Shown here one piece after another: positions 9,390 to 19,422 of a DNA stretch of 64,000 bases. The stretch is from NCBI RefSeq assembly GCF_013282625.1, contig NZ_CP054020.1, forward strand, positions 1,550,001 to 1,614,000. Direction: 5' to 3'. The notes under the pieces were generated by a model. It searched no databases, was not told the DNA's origin, and saw only the letters and a list, made by a program, of their open reading frames with translations. The number at the start of each line of letters is the position of its first letter. The first letter of the stretch is position 1. Position numbers and translations under genes: made by a program. The DNA is from Thiomicrorhabdus xiamenensis (lineage in GTDB: Bacteria; Pseudomonadota; Gammaproteobacteria; Thiomicrospirales; Thiomicrospiraceae).

Positions 9390-11294
9390 ATGAATAATCA
9401 CTTTGACGCTACAGCCCAGAAAAAAACCGAAAAATCGACTTTTAGCGCCCTTCTTCCCCCTTTCCCGAACACGCTGACGAAATCTCTGAGCTTATTAGGA
9501 TTGGGACTGGCGACATTGCAACTTAGCGGCTGTAATCTGCCGCTGCTGTCCAAGTCTTCCGGCGATCATTACGAACAGAAATTGATCAAACCACAAACAC
9601 CGGAAATCACCGCTGCGACAGTACCTGCAAAGCAGACGAGCCAACGCGAAGTCCTACACCTTGGCGACAAGCCGGAAATCAAAAAAGAGATCGAAGCACA
9701 ATATCTTGCCCAAGAGAAGGCAAAGCCGACCAGCAATAATTTGTGGGATCACTTCAAAGGCGAGTTCAAGCTGGTCGAATTCAATCAGGGCCATTTCGAC
9801 CACTCGATCTCATACTATAAAAAGCGTCAAAAACACATCGTCTCGGTCTCCGCTCGCGCCAAACCCTACCTGTATTACATTGTCGAAGAAGTTAAAAATC
9901 GGAATATGCCGTTGGAAATCGCCCTGCTGCCGATGGTCGAAAGCGGCTTCCAACCTCATGCCAAGTCGCACCGCAAAGCACTCGGATTGTGGCAGTTTAT
10001 GCCCGGTACAGCGGAAATGCTCGGTCTAGAACGAAACTGGTGGTATGACGGCCGCCGCGATGTTGTTCAAAGTACACAAGCGGCTTTGACCTACCTGCAA
10101 CGTCACTACAACAACACGCATGACTGGCTACTATCGCTGGCTTCCTATAACGCCGGATACGGCAATGTCCTTAAAGCGATCAAACGCTACCAGAAAAAAC
10201 ATGGACAGAGCGAACAGCTGCCAAGCTTCTGGCAGATCAAAAAATACCTGCCGAAAGAAACCCAGAACTATGTTCCGGCTTTACTGTCGCTGGCTTACCT
10301 GATCGAACATAATGACCGCTATCAGCTAGCACTTGAGCCGATCGCCAACAAGCCGTTTTTCGATGTCGTTGAGCTGGATAAGCAGGTCTCTCTGTATGCC
10401 GTTGCCAGCAATACTCAAACATCGCGAGAACTTCTGGCTATGCTGAACCCAGGCTATATCCGTAAAGCGACACCGCCGCAAGGGCCGCATCATCTATTGC
10501 TACCGGTCGGCAAAGATGACGTTTTCAATGAACGTTACCAGAAAAATGCCGCTGTTTTCCGCGTCAACTGGCAAAAACACAAGGTACGATCGGGCGATTA
10601 TCTGGGCAAGATCGCCAGCCGTTACGGCACCAGCGTGTCGGCAATCCGTAAACTCAACAATATGCGCGGCAGCTTTATCCGTGTCGGACAAACACTGCTC
10701 ATTCCCGTTGTCAGCACCTCAACGCAACTGGCAAGCAGCAGTCCGACTGCGCCAAAACCGCCAGCAAAGCAACAATCTCGAAAACCGGATAACGTCAAAA
10801 ACCGCGTTCCGCAAAACCTGCTTGTCTATCATGTACAGAGTGGCGACACCCTGTCGGAAATTGCCGAACGTTTTTCCGTAAGCACTGATGAATTGCTCAA
10901 ATGGAACAAACTGTCCAAAAAGTCACTCCTGAAAGTCGGCCAAAAACTGTTTTTAGCTGAAAACAAAATTCAGGGACAGCAACTGACCTACAAAGTGAAA
11001 TCCGGTGAAACCCTGAGTGAGATCGCTTCAGTGCATGGTGTATCGGTAAACCAGCTGATGCAGTGGAACCGAATTCAATCGGCCAAAACCATTCAACCGG
11101 GTGAGCAACTTACCATTTGGCAAGGGCCTAAAACCAGCAAACACACCAAGTACACGGTCAAAAACGGCGATAACCTGTGGGATATTGCCAAAGAGTTCAA
11201 ACTGTCGGTCAAAAGCCTTGCTCAATACAACCGCCTTACGCTTAAGAGCATGCTGCAACCCGGCCAAATCCTGAAAATTCCTTTCAATATCTAA
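9390..11294 (+). CDS. mltD: Membrane-bound lytic murein transglycosylase D with four LysM domains
   Basis: This lipoprotein cleaves the MurNAc-GlcNAc bond to form 1,6-anhydro ends. The N-terminus has a hydrophobic stretch and a lipobox-like LSGC near residue 48. The SLT domain contains the catalytic Glu in PMVESGFQPHA (about residue 184), then GLWQFMPGTA and SYNAGYG. Four LysM repeats start at about residues 394, 479, 532 and 586; E. coli MltD has two. The ATG at 9390 was chosen. A TTG at 9354 with AAGG upstream would add 12 residues and overlap gloB by 8 nt and cannot be excluded. It follows gloB and precedes slt. Confidence 0.93.
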   Translation: MNNHFDATAQKKTEKSTFSALLPPFPNTLTKSLSLLGLGLATLQLSGCNLPLLSKSSGDHYEQKLIKPQTPEITAATVPAKQTSQREVLHLGDKPEIKKEIEAQYLAQEKAKPTSNNLWDHFKGEFKLVEFNQGHFDHSISYYKKRQKHIVSVSARAKPYLYYIVEEVKNRNMPLEIALLPMVESGFQPHAKSHRKALGLWQFMPGTAEMLGLERNWWYDGRRDVVQSTQAALTYLQRHYNNTHDWLLSLASYNAGYGNVLKAIKRYQKKHGQSEQLPSFWQIKKYLPKETQNYVPALLSLAYLIEHNDRYQLALEPIANKPFFDVVELDKQVSLYAVASNTQTSRELLAMLNPGYIRKATPPQGPHHLLLPVGKDDVFNERYQKNAAVFRVNWQKHKVRSGDYLGKIASRYGTSVSAIRKLNNMRGSFIRVGQTLLIPVVSTSTQLASSSPTAPKPPAKQQSRKPDNVKNRVPQNLLVYHVQSGDTLSEIAERFSVSTDELLKWNKLSKKSLLKVGQKLFLAENKIQGQQLTYKVKSGETLSEIASVHGVSVNQLMQWNRIQSAKTIQPGEQLTIWQGPKTSKHTKYTVKNGDNLWDIAKEFKLSVKSLAQYNRLTLKSMLQPGQILKIPFNI

Positions 11295-11453
11295 CCGTTA
11301 TCGGGCAGATAAACTCTCTTAGTGGTGAGCATAAAAATATATGATTTATGCTCGGCCACGCCAACCTTGCACCATTTGCTAAAATTAACCCTCAATCGGC
11401 GCGACAAAGAATGACCGTCGATTTTTTAAATCCTGCAAAAAGCCAAGACGTCT

Positions 11454-13427
11454 ATGCCCTTTTATCACTGCAAATCTCCCAACTTAATCGCCGCACTGCT
11501 GGTCAGTCTGTTAGCGTTTCTTTTAACGCCGGTAGCTGCGCAGAGCAAAGAGAGCAAATTGACTGTCGAACAACAGGCCTACATAGATGCCTATGAGGCA
11601 ATCAAGCGTAACGACCGCCAGAGCATTGCCAAATACAAGAAGCAATTAAAAAATTACATTCTCTACCCTTACGTCCTCTATCACGACTACCGAGTCAATA
11701 TCGCGCATACGCCTCCACGGGTAATTCGTCACTTCATCACCTCCAATCCGGATCTGTATCTGTCCGAGAAATTACGCACACACTGGCTGAAACACCTGGC
11801 CAAAAAAGAACACTGGAAAACCTATCTGGCCAACTATAAGGCGCAGAAAAGCACCAGTCTGCAATGCCACTACTTTACCGCCGCCTTCAAGCACGGCAGC
11901 GAAAAGCTGAAATCCGAAGCCATCAAGCAGGCGCAGAGTGTCTGGCAAAGTCTGAGCTCAACTCCCAAGGCTTGTGCCCCGGTCGAACGCTATCTGCGAA
12001 ATCATAAGCAGTTTACCGCCGCCATGGTTTGGAAACGGATCACGCTACTGATCCATAAAAAACGATTCAAGCAGGCGGAAGCACTATCCAAAGATCTTTC
12101 GACAAAAGACCGTAAGGCAGTCGCTCATTGGATTAAGATCGTTAAAAATCCGCAACTGGCGAGCCAACCGATTCGTGAAATCAGCGGAGTGGTTCGCAAA
12201 GAAGCTTTTATGCAAGCCACGCGTTATCTGGCTAGTTCCAACCCGACGCTGGCCAAGCAATCTCTGGATCGGTTTGCCGAACAATACGGCCTGAATCGTG
12301 CTCAGTACCACGACCTTGAAAGACGCATTGCCCTGCGCAGCGCTTACCGTTATAAAGACGAGGCTAAATCACTGCTTCTGGACGTCAATAAAAACGGCAG
12401 CCGCACCGAAGAAACCCTGCGCTGGCAGGCACAGATCGCCATTCGCGAATCCAAGTGGATCGACCTGCTCGATACCATTGACATGATGCCCAAAACGGAA
12501 CAGAACGACCGTCAATGGCAGTATTGGAAAGCACGCGCTCTGGAAGCCCGCGGCGATAAGGCAACCGCCAAGAAAATTTACAGCCGTCTGGCGACAAAAC
12601 GTAATTATTACGGTTTTCTCTCCGCCGACCGCATCGGTACCGACTATAAGTTCAATCCGAAACCCACCAAGAAGACTGATCCTAAGGCGCTGTTGAAAAA
12701 ATACCCATCACTGCAGCGCATCAAAGAATTGATTGCCATCGACTGGATCAGAACGGCGCAGGTAGAGTGGTATCACTTTCTGCCGAAAGCGAACGCCAAT
12801 GAGCTGGGATCGATTGCCGTTTTGGCCGATCAGTGGAAACAGTATCCGCACGCAATTCGCAGTCTGGCACTGGCTAAGGAATGGGATCAGGTCGATCTGC
12901 GCTTTCCGACACCGCACAAAACCCCGGTAATGCAGAATGCCGAGAAAAATGAAATCGAAGCGGCATGGATCTATGGCATTATCCGCCGGGAAAGTGCTTT
13001 CAATCCGACAATCCGTTCTTCTGCCGGTGCAGTCGGTTTAATGCAGATTATGCCGAAAACCGCCAAATATATCGGCAAACAGATCGGGGTTAAAAATACC
13101 TCAGTACATGCTCTGACCGAAGCTAAAAACAATATTCAACTCGGCAGCGCCTATATGCGCTATCTCTCCGACAAATATAAAGGCAATAAGGTTCTTGCGA
13201 CCGCAGCTTATAACGCCGGACCGCACAGAGTGCGACAATGGACTGAGAATCTTCCGGAAATTGAAGCCGATCAATGGGTCGATGCCATCCCTTTCACCGA
13301 AACCCGAAATTACGTTAAAGCGGTGATGGAATATACAACCGTATTCAACTCCCTGCTGCATGGAAAATACAATCGTCTGAGCGACAATATGCCGCGCATC
13401 GGAAACAAGAAGTTGGCGCAGAAATAA
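11454..13427 (+). CDS. slt: Soluble lytic murein transglycosylase
   Basis: This is a periplasmic lytic transglycosylase of 657 aa, close to Slt70 in length. It has a signal peptide (hydrophobic core then PVAAQS), a long alpha-superhelical U domain of roughly 430 residues, a linker domain and a C-terminal catalytic domain. The catalytic Glu lies in RRESAFNP, followed by AVGLMQIMP and TAAYNAGPHRV. The ATG at 11454 starts the signal peptide directly. It lies 159 bp downstream of mltD on the same strand. Confidence 0.94.
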   Translation: MPFYHCKSPNLIAALLVSLLAFLLTPVAAQSKESKLTVEQQAYIDAYEAIKRNDRQSIAKYKKQLKNYILYPYVLYHDYRVNIAHTPPRVIRHFITSNPDLYLSEKLRTHWLKHLAKKEHWKTYLANYKAQKSTSLQCHYFTAAFKHGSEKLKSEAIKQAQSVWQSLSSTPKACAPVERYLRNHKQFTAAMVWKRITLLIHKKRFKQAEALSKDLSTKDRKAVAHWIKIVKNPQLASQPIREISGVVRKEAFMQATRYLASSNPTLAKQSLDRFAEQYGLNRAQYHDLERRIALRSAYRYKDEAKSLLLDVNKNGSRTEETLRWQAQIAIRESKWIDLLDTIDMMPKTEQNDRQWQYWKARALEARGDKATAKKIYSRLATKRNYYGFLSADRIGTDYKFNPKPTKKTDPKALLKKYPSLQRIKELIAIDWIRTAQVEWYHFLPKANANELGSIAVLADQWKQYPHAIRSLALAKEWDQVDLRFPTPHKTPVMQNAEKNEIEAAWIYGIIRRESAFNPTIRSSAGAVGLMQIMPKTAKYIGKQIGVKNTSVHALTEAKNNIQLGSAYMRYLSDKYKGNKVLATAAYNAGPHRVRQWTENLPEIEADQWVDAIPFTETRNYVKAVMEYTTVFNSLLHGKYNRLSDNMPRIGNKKLAQK

Positions 13428-13739
13428 GCCGCATAACGACTTCCCCTCTTAACAGGTCCATTCGTTAAATTCAGAGCAAAAAAAAGCCGCGGTATCGAAC
13501 CGCGGCTTCAAATAACTTATCTCATTAGAAATAATCAGAGGAGGATACTCATGAAGAAACATGAATGAGCTTAGTTTATTAGCAAATACTTATTCTGTCA
13601 AGCATTAATAAAACTCAGACTCAAATTAAATGATTTTATACCCATAAATTAAAGGGCCTTTAATTCTTCCTCAATACTCCTAATAAATTGAAATTGTTAA
13701 ACAAATTTTTCGCCCGATCTATTTAGTGCAGCAAAGCAG
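13428..13739. other. 312-bp intergenic region with a five-codon ORF behind a strong Shine-Dalgarno
   Basis: No normal gene lies between slt and cysS. Besides the hairpin at 13484-13508, a strong ribosome site (AGAGGAGGAT, 13537-13546) precedes ATG at 13551, which opens only MKKHE and stops at 13568. CTCAT before and ATGAG after the start could pair. The rest, 13570-13739, is AT-rich and featureless to me. A leader peptide, a short RNA or a remnant of a lost gene are all possible. Confidence 0.35.
13481..13508 (-). terminator. Terminator oriented for the minus strand
   Basis: A 10-bp perfect stem (AAGCCGCGGT with its complement, 13484-13493 and 13499-13508) and a 5-nt loop are followed on the minus strand by eight T. 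On the plus strand there is no T run. It could end cysS transcripts reading leftward. Confidence 0.75.
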
Positions 13740-15107
13740 TTAGATTTTTCGCCAGGTAGTTCCCTGAGGACTATCCAACAGCTCAATTCCTTGCTCTTTC
13801 AACTGATCACGAATTTCATCGGAACGGGCAAAGTCTTTATTGACGCGCGCCTGTTTGCGCTCTTCGATCAAAGCTTCAATCTGCGCCTCGTCCAATTCCG
13901 AATCCGAAGGCTGAGATTTAAAGAAAGCCTCGATATCCTCTTCCAGAAGACCGATCTGGTTGGCCAGCTTAACCAACAACCCTGCCAGTGCAGCATCCTT
14001 GGTTTTATTGACTTCTTTCGCCAGTTCAAACAGTACCGCCATCGCTTTCGGCGTATTAAAGTCGTCATTCATTACCGCCATAAAGTCGGCTTCATATTGT
14101 GAATCCGCCAGCGGAGCGCCAATCTCAACATTCTGTAGGGCAGAATACAGACGACCGACACTGGCTTTGGCCACTTCCAGGTTTTCTTCGGTGTAGTTCA
14201 CCGGGCTGCGATAGTGGCTGGCCAACAGGAAGTAACGGATCACTTCCGGATGGTACAGCTTCAATACTTCACGAATGGTAAAGAAGTTGTTCAAGGACTT
14301 GGACATCTTCTCATCGTCAACACGGACAAAACCGCAATGCATCCAGGTATTGACGTAATGTTCGCCGGTGGCACATTCCGACTGGGCAATTTCATTTTCA
14401 TGATGCGGGAAGGACAGATCCATACCACCGCCGTGAATATCGAAATGGTTCCCCAGACACTTGGTCGACATCGCCGAACACTCAATATGCCAACCCGGAC
14501 GACCGCCACCCCAGTTCGAATCCCACGATGGTTCGTTTTCTTTCGACGCTTTCCACAGAACGAAGTCCATCGGATCCTGCTTAACTTCATTAACATCGAC
14601 ACGTGCACCCGCTTCCAGATCTTCAAGATTTTTACCAGACAGACGTCCGTACTTCTCGAAAGCGTTGACCTTAAAGTAGACGTCACCGTTACTGGCCGGA
14701 TAAGCAAACCCTTTATCGATCAGAGTCTGAATCATATGCTGGATTTCATCCATATATTCCGTCGCTTTCGGCTCCATATCCGGACGCAGAACATTCATGG
14801 CCGCTTCATCGGTATGCATTTCTTCAATCATGCGACTGGTCAGAGACTGAATCGATTCATTATTTTCCAGCGCGCGCTTGATGATTTTATCGTCGATATC
14901 GGTAATGTTGCGGACGTATGTAACGTCATATCCCAAAGCACGCAGATGACGAACCACCGTATCGAAAACCACCATGACGCGGGCATGGCCGATATGACAC
15001 AGATCGTATACCGTAACGCCGCAGACATAGATGCCCACTTTATTTTCATGGATCGGTTTAAAGATCTCTTTTTGACGGGTTTCGGTATTAAAAATCTGTA
15101 AGCTCAT
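13740..15107 (-). CDS. cysS: Cysteinyl-tRNA synthetase
   Basis: This class I synthetase charges tRNA-Cys with cysteine. The 455-aa protein shows [15 protein letters not shown], containing the HIGH motif and a zinc Cys, then the HIECSAMS zinc segment and KMSKSLNN. The C-terminal DALR-type and tRNA-binding portion ([18 protein letters not shown]) is complete. The ATG at 15107 is preceded by CAGGAAA at ideal spacing, so the longer reading frame upstream is rejected. It is divergent from the periplasmic cyclophilin gene. Confidence 0.97.
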   Translation of the reverse strand: MSLQIFNTETRQKEIFKPIHENKVGIYVCGVTVYDLCHIGHARVMVVFDTVVRHLRALGYDVTYVRNITDIDDKIIKRALENNESIQSLTSRMIEEMHTDEAAMNVLRPDMEPKATEYMDEIQHMIQTLIDKGFAYPASNGDVYFKVNAFEKYGRLSGKNLEDLEAGARVDVNEVKQDPMDFVLWKASKENEPSWDSNWGGGRPGWHIECSAMSTKCLGNHFDIHGGGMDLSFPHHENEIAQSECATGEHYVNTWMHCGFVRVDDEKMSKSLNNFFTIREVLKLYHPEVIRYFLLASHYRSPVNYTEENLEVAKASVGRLYSALQNVEIGAPLADSQYEADFMAVMNDDFNTPKAMAVLFELAKEVNKTKDAALAGLLVKLANQIGLLEEDIEAFFKSQPSDSELDEAQIEALIEERKQARVNKDFARSDEIRDQLKEQGIELLDSPQGTTWRKI

Positions 15108-15337
15108 AGGATTTCCTGTGAAAATGGCAACTAAACGGAATTCATTCGGGCGCAATCTGAACTTCAAGCCTCGCAAGCACTTTGTCAGACTCTATTCAAG
15201 GTCCGAAAAAGCGAATCTGCGACACTAAAAATCAGCCTTGGCGCCAAAGGACACCAATTCTGTCTTAATCAACGGCGCCCCAGGTGTTAGAATGCGCCTA
15301 TTGTATCTTACTGGCTGAATTTTTTTTGGAGTGAATC

Positions 15338-15925
15338 ATGTCAAGACGTTTATTTTTAGCCCTTAAAGCCGCTTTTTTAAGCTTACTACTGAGCCACGCT
15401 TTTACAGCGCAGGCAGCAGAAAATCCTCAGGTTCTAATCGAAACCAATAAAGGCAATATTCTGGTTGAACTCTATCCTGAGAAAGCCCCTAAAACCGTGG
15501 AAAACTTTTTGACCTACGTGAATGAAAAATTCTATGACGGCACCATCTTCCACCGTGTCATTAAAGACTTCATGATTCAGGGCGGCGGCTTTGATAAATA
15601 CATGAACCGCAAACCGACGCATGCACCGGTTCAGAATGAAGCGGACAACGGTCTGCGTAACCGCATCGGTACTCTGGCGATGGCGCGAACCAATGACCCG
15701 CATTCAGCCAGTTCACAGTTTTTCATTAACACCAATCAGAACAGCTTCCTGGATCATCGCGAAAAATCTTCGTCGCGCGCTTGGGGTTATACCGTTTTCG
15801 GACGTGTTATTAAAGGTATGCGCATCGTCAACGAAATCAGTCACGTTCGCACCGGATTTAAAGACGGTATGGGCGATGTACCGGCAGAAACCGTCGAAAT
15901 CATCAAAGCACGTCAAATTAAATAA
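15338..15925 (+). CDS. ppiA: Periplasmic cyclophilin-type peptidyl-prolyl isomerase
   Basis: This cyclophilin (195 aa) accelerates prolyl isomerisation during folding of exported proteins. A signal peptide ends around FTAQAAEN. The cyclophilin core contains FHRVIKDFMIQGGG, the ASSQFFIN active-site segment and the late WGYTVFGRVIKGM strand. GGAG lies before the ATG. A second cyclophilin without a signal follows 36 bp downstream, so the pair probably shares a transcript. An extended -10-like TGTTAGAAT lies upstream at about 15288-15296. Confidence 0.93.
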   Translation: MSRRLFLALKAAFLSLLLSHAFTAQAAENPQVLIETNKGNILVELYPEKAPKTVENFLTYVNEKFYDGTIFHRVIKDFMIQGGGFDKYMNRKPTHAPVQNEADNGLRNRIGTLAMARTNDPHSASSQFFINTNQNSFLDHREKSSSRAWGYTVFGRVIKGMRIVNEISHVRTGFKDGMGDVPAETVEIIKARQIK

Positions 15926-15961
15926 GTTCAATTCTAGATTTAATTCTATAAAGGTTTAATT

Positions 15962-16465
15962 ATGTCTAAAGTCATTATCAGCACCACTATGGGCGATATC
16001 ACCATCCAGCTGGACGAAGAGAAAGCGCCGATCGGCGCGGAAAACTTTATCCACTATGTTATGGAAGGCTTCTTCAACGGTACGCTTTTCCACAGAATCA
16101 TTCCTAACTTTATGGTTCAAGGCGGTGGCATGCTTCCGGGAATGGAAGACAAGCCAGCCGGCGAGCCGATTGAAAACGAAGCGGATAACGGCTTGAAAAA
16201 CGTTCGCGGCAGCGTCGCCTACGCGCGCACCATGGACCCTCACTCGGCAACGACACAATTCTTCATTAACCTGAAAGACAACAGTTTCCTGGATCACACC
16301 AGCAAAGATATGCAAGGCTGGGGTTATGCGGTGTTCGGTCAGGTCGTTGACGGAATGGATGTTGTCGATGCGATGGCGAAGGTGGAAACCACCAGTCGCC
16401 GCGGCCACCAGGATGTTCCGGTCGAAGACATCCTGATCACTAAAACCACGCTGATCGAAGACTAA
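15962..16465 (+). CDS. ppiB: Cytoplasmic cyclophilin-type peptidyl-prolyl isomerase
   Basis: This 167-aa cyclophilin has no signal peptide and should act in the cytoplasm. Core motifs are FHRIIPNFMVQGGG, ATTQFFIN and GWGYAVFGQVVDGMDV. It follows the periplasmic cyclophilin directly and probably arose with it by duplication. An AAAGG ribosome site precedes the ATG, and a terminator hairpin follows at 16521-16546. Confidence 0.94.
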   Translation: MSKVIISTTMGDITIQLDEEKAPIGAENFIHYVMEGFFNGTLFHRIIPNFMVQGGGMLPGMEDKPAGEPIENEADNGLKNVRGSVAYARTMDPHSATTQFFINLKDNSFLDHTSKDMQGWGYAVFGQVVDGMDVVDAMAKVETTSRRGHQDVPVEDILITKTTLIED

Positions 16466-16520
16466 GTAATCATTACATCTGCTATCAGCAGACATACTGC
16501 TTACAATCGAGCCAAGTCAA

Positions 16521-16546
16521 AATCCGGGAACTTTCCCGGTTTTTTA
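16521..16546 (+). terminator. Terminator after ppiB
   Basis: CCGGGA and TCCCGG arms (16524-16529 and 16534-16539) with a 4-nt loop are followed by a run of T. It closes the two-cyclophilin transcript before lpxH. Confidence 0.8.
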
Positions 16547-16723
16547 CTTATCAATGCCGTGAAACCTTCAAACTTGTTATCCCTCTATTGTTTCGAGCAA
16601 TCTATAACAAATCAGCTCTAACAGCTTCCATTCTCTTAAACGCGGCTTTAACCCATAATTCCCATTCGCTATTGGTCGGTTTTTACATTAAGATTTCCCT
16701 GAATTAGCAAAGTATGTACACAG

Positions 16724-17470
16724 ATGCCCGATCAGACCCAGCAAACCAGCCTCGTTATCGCTGATATCCACCTGCAACCCAATCAGCTGCAGCACCCTAT
16801 CAACCAAACGTTTCTGCGCTTCCTTCAGCAAAAGGCGATTCATGCGCAACGGCTGTATATTCTCGGCGATCTCTTTGAAGTCTGGCTTGGTGATGATATC
16901 GGCCTGCAGCAATACCCGACGGAAATACAAGCCTTAAAGGAACTCAGTAATTCCGGGACTGAACTCTATCTGCAGTACGGCAACCGCGATTTCCTGATGC
17001 GCAAGCGCTTCCAGCAGGCCAGCGGCGTCCACCTGTTAGCGGATGAATACACGCTGACAATTGGCGACCGAGAAGTCCTGATACTGCATGGCGACCAGCT
17101 CTGTACCGACGATATCGATTACCAGAAAATGCGTCGTATTTTCCGTAACCCGATCATTCAATGGCTGTTTCTGCATCTGCCGAAAAGCAAACGAATCAAA
17201 ATCGGTGAAAAGATGCGCCAGGAGTCGATACAGGCAGGAAAAACCAAAAACGCAGAGATTATGGATATTACCGAAGAAGCCCTGCAAGCGCTCCTACAAC
17301 GCCATCCAGGCTGCACGACGGTCATCCATGGTCATACACACAAACCGGCGCAGCATACACACCACTTCAACGGCCAGGATTATCAGCGTTATGTTCTGAG
17401 CGATTGGCGCCCCGCCACACAATATCTATCGCTAACGGCCGACGGTATTGAAACCCACGAATTTGAATAA
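16724..17470 (+). CDS. lpxH: UDP-2,3-diacylglucosamine diphosphatase
   Basis: LpxH hydrolyses UDP-2,3-diacylglucosamine to lipid X and UMP in lipid A synthesis at the inner membrane face. The 248-aa calcineurin-like phosphoesterase shows IADIHL, GDLFEVWLGDD, YGNRDF, LHGDQLCTDD and VIHGHTHKPA, the full dinuclear metal site. Its presence implies a Gram-negative outer membrane. The ATG at 16724 has only a weak ribosome site. It converges on the symporter gene. Confidence 0.94.
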   Translation: MPDQTQQTSLVIADIHLQPNQLQHPINQTFLRFLQQKAIHAQRLYILGDLFEVWLGDDIGLQQYPTEIQALKELSNSGTELYLQYGNRDFLMRKRFQQASGVHLLADEYTLTIGDREVLILHGDQLCTDDIDYQKMRRIFRNPIIQWLFLHLPKSKRIKIGEKMRQESIQAGKTKNAEIMDITEEALQALLQRHPGCTTVIHGHTHKPAQHTHHFNGQDYQRYVLSDWRPATQYLSLTADGIETHEFE

Positions 17471-17493
17471 AACGCACCGCTTCCCGCACCGAC

Positions 17494-17522
17494 AATAAAA
17501 AACCCGGCCTGTGAGCCGGGTT
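17494..17522 (-). terminator. Terminator of the symporter gene
   Basis: AACCCGGC (17501-17508) pairs with GCCGGGTT (17515-17522) around a 6-nt loop. On the minus strand it is followed by a T run, so it ends the symporter transcript. Confidence 0.8.
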
Positions 17523-17550
17523 CTGTCTAACCGTTTTGGACAATCCGTTC

Positions 17551-18813
17551 TTAAAAGATTTTACTGACCAGAACGTGTTTTTCACCTTCGGATTTAGCAA
17601 TGACCGCCGCACCGACCGAATCACTGAAGACGTTAACCGTGGTACGCATCATATCCAAAAGGCGGTCGACCACCATTAGCAGACCGATGGCTTCGGCAGG
17701 CAAACCAACCGCAACCAGAATAATCGAGATCGCCACCAGGCTTGCCGAAGGAATTCCCGCCACCCCGATAGAAGTCGTCAAAGCAATGAACACGATCAAT
17801 ACCTGCGTACTTAAATCAAGCGGCACACCGAAAAGCTGGGCAATAAAAATCGCCGCGACACACTCATACAAAGCCGTCCCATCCATATTGATCGTCGCTC
17901 CCAGAGGCAGAACAAAACTGGTGACACGGTTGGATACCCCGGCACGATGTTCCAGCGAGTTCATCGTCACCGGTAAGGTCGACGACGATGAACTGGTGGA
18001 AAAAGCGGTCAAAAGTGCCGGAAGCATCGCCTGATAATGCAGCCATGGATTTTTAACGCCACCGATAAAGCGCAGTATCATCGGCATGACAACGGCGAAA
18101 TGAATCAATAATGCCGAGACAACCGTCACAAAGAACAGCGCCAGATTATCGAACTGCGCAAAACCGTTTTTGGCAACCGAAGACGCAACGAGACCAAATA
18201 CCCCGATCGGCGCAAATTTCATAATCAGCCCTGTCATCAGCATCATGACGTCGAAGACCCCTTGCCAGAAATTCTGAAGGGTTTCCTGAGCCGCGCCTTT
18301 GATCTGAGTCATAAAAAAACCGAATAACAAACTGAAGAAGATCAGTCCCAACATCTGCCCTTCAGCGGCAGCTTCGACCACATTGGTCGGAATCATGCGC
18401 AGAAATACATCAACGGCATCACCGGCCGAGCGCCCTTCGATCACTTCGCTGATATGTTCTTGCGATTCAAGTTGCGGCGGAGGTTGATCGCTGACGCCGG
18501 GCTGAATGATATTCACCATCGTCAGACCGATAATGACCGCAATGAAACTGGTAAACAGATAGTAAGAGATCGTTTTAAGCCCCAAACGGCCAAAACCGCC
18601 ATTGGAGCCGATACCCGAAACGCCGGTAATGATCGCCGAGACCACCAGCGGTACAACAATCATTTTCAATGCATTCAGGAAAAGCGTTCCGATAAAGGTA
18701 TACACAGCCAGCCAGTGCACCCCCAGAATGGTCCCTTCTTCACCGCTCCAGGTTCCCATTACCACCGCCAGTAGCAAGGCGATCAGAATTTGCCAGTGCA
18801 AGGCCAATCTCAT
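17551..18813 (-). CDS. Dicarboxylate/amino acid:cation symporter (DAACS family)
   Basis: This 420-aa inner-membrane transporter couples uptake of C4-dicarboxylates or acidic amino acids to Na+ or H+. About eight membrane helices are apparent. The family's serine-rich re-entrant loop (FSTSSSSSTLPVT) and the NMDGTALYE motif are intact. GltP, GltT and DctA all belong here and I cannot choose the substrate. It is flanked by terminators on both sides and appears monocistronic. Confidence 0.88.
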   Translation of the reverse strand: MRLALHWQILIALLLAVVMGTWSGEEGTILGVHWLAVYTFIGTLFLNALKMIVVPLVVSAIITGVSGIGSNGGFGRLGLKTISYYLFTSFIAVIIGLTMVNIIQPGVSDQPPPQLESQEHISEVIEGRSAGDAVDVFLRMIPTNVVEAAAEGQMLGLIFFSLLFGFFMTQIKGAAQETLQNFWQGVFDVMMLMTGLIMKFAPIGVFGLVASSVAKNGFAQFDNLALFFVTVVSALLIHFAVVMPMILRFIGGVKNPWLHYQAMLPALLTAFSTSSSSSTLPVTMNSLEHRAGVSNRVTSFVLPLGATINMDGTALYECVAAIFIAQLFGVPLDLSTQVLIVFIALTTSIGVAGIPSASLVAISIILVAVGLPAEAIGLLMVVDRLLDMMRTTVNVFSDSVGAAVIAKSEGEKHVLVSKIF

Positions 18814-18846
18814 AACAATCTCCAGTTGTGTATTTTTTTCAGCTAT

Positions 18847-18875
18847 AAAAAAAGCGCCTTATACAGCGCTTTTTA
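18847..18875 (-). terminator. Terminator of the rhodanese gene
   Basis: AAAAAGCGC (18849-18857) and GCGCTTTTT (18866-18874) form a hairpin with an 8-nt loop and a T run on the minus strand. It separates the rhodanese gene from the symporter gene. Confidence 0.8.
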
Positions 18876-18893
18876 CTCAACAAGACGGCTTAA

Positions 18894-19187
18894 TTAAGCG
18901 TCCGGGCATTGGTGCCAAGCCATATAAGGCCCTAGATTATATACTTCTGCAAAGCCCATAGACAGAAGCATCTGCATCGCCATTTGCGAACGCTGACCTG
19001 AACGGCAGAAAACGACTACCGGACGAGATTTATCCAGCTGCGCCGCCAGTCGATCCAATTCTTGTAAAGGAAGGTTGGTTGCTTCAGGAATTTTGCTCGC
19101 TTCGTATTCTTCCGGAGTACGAACATCGACAAGCTGGGCATTTTTGTTTTTGACTAATTGTTTCGCTTCTTCACATGCGATAAACAT
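18894..19187 (-). CDS. Single-domain rhodanese (sulfurtransferase)
   Basis: This 97-aa cytoplasmic rhodanese domain carries sulfane sulfur as a Cys persulfide. The VDVRTPEEY segment and the active-site loop CRSGQRS are intact, so catalysis is likely. It resembles GlpE- and PspE-type proteins without a signal peptide. The ATG at 19187 with GGAGA upstream is preferred over a TTG 15 nt earlier. With the persulfide dioxygenase at 5 kb it suggests active sulfane-sulfur handling, but the two are not linked. Confidence 0.9.
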   Translation of the reverse strand: MFIACEEAKQLVKNKNAQLVDVRTPEEYEASKIPEATNLPLQELDRLAAQLDKSRPVVVFCRSGQRSQMAMQMLLSMGFAEVYNLGPYMAWHQCPDA

Positions 19188-19422
19188 GACATCTATCTCC
19201 AAACTACTGTTTATTTTTTAATTTGCAGGTAATAATACAGAAATATTCGATAATCTCAATATCAACAAATCCATTTTAATAAATAAATTTTATCGCCAAA
19301 TACACCAAAAAACGAAAAGTCGAGATTTTAATATCAAAATCGCTCACTTCTCATTTTGAACGACTCTACTCATTAAACACCCCTTATTTCAGCAAACACT
19401 GAAATCCTTTCTCCTGCCGGAC

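Noticed and set aside
14214-15101. 295-codon plus-strand frame opposite cysS
   Set aside because: The cysS frame has all synthetase motifs and a good ribosome site; the opposite frame shows no recognisable domain.
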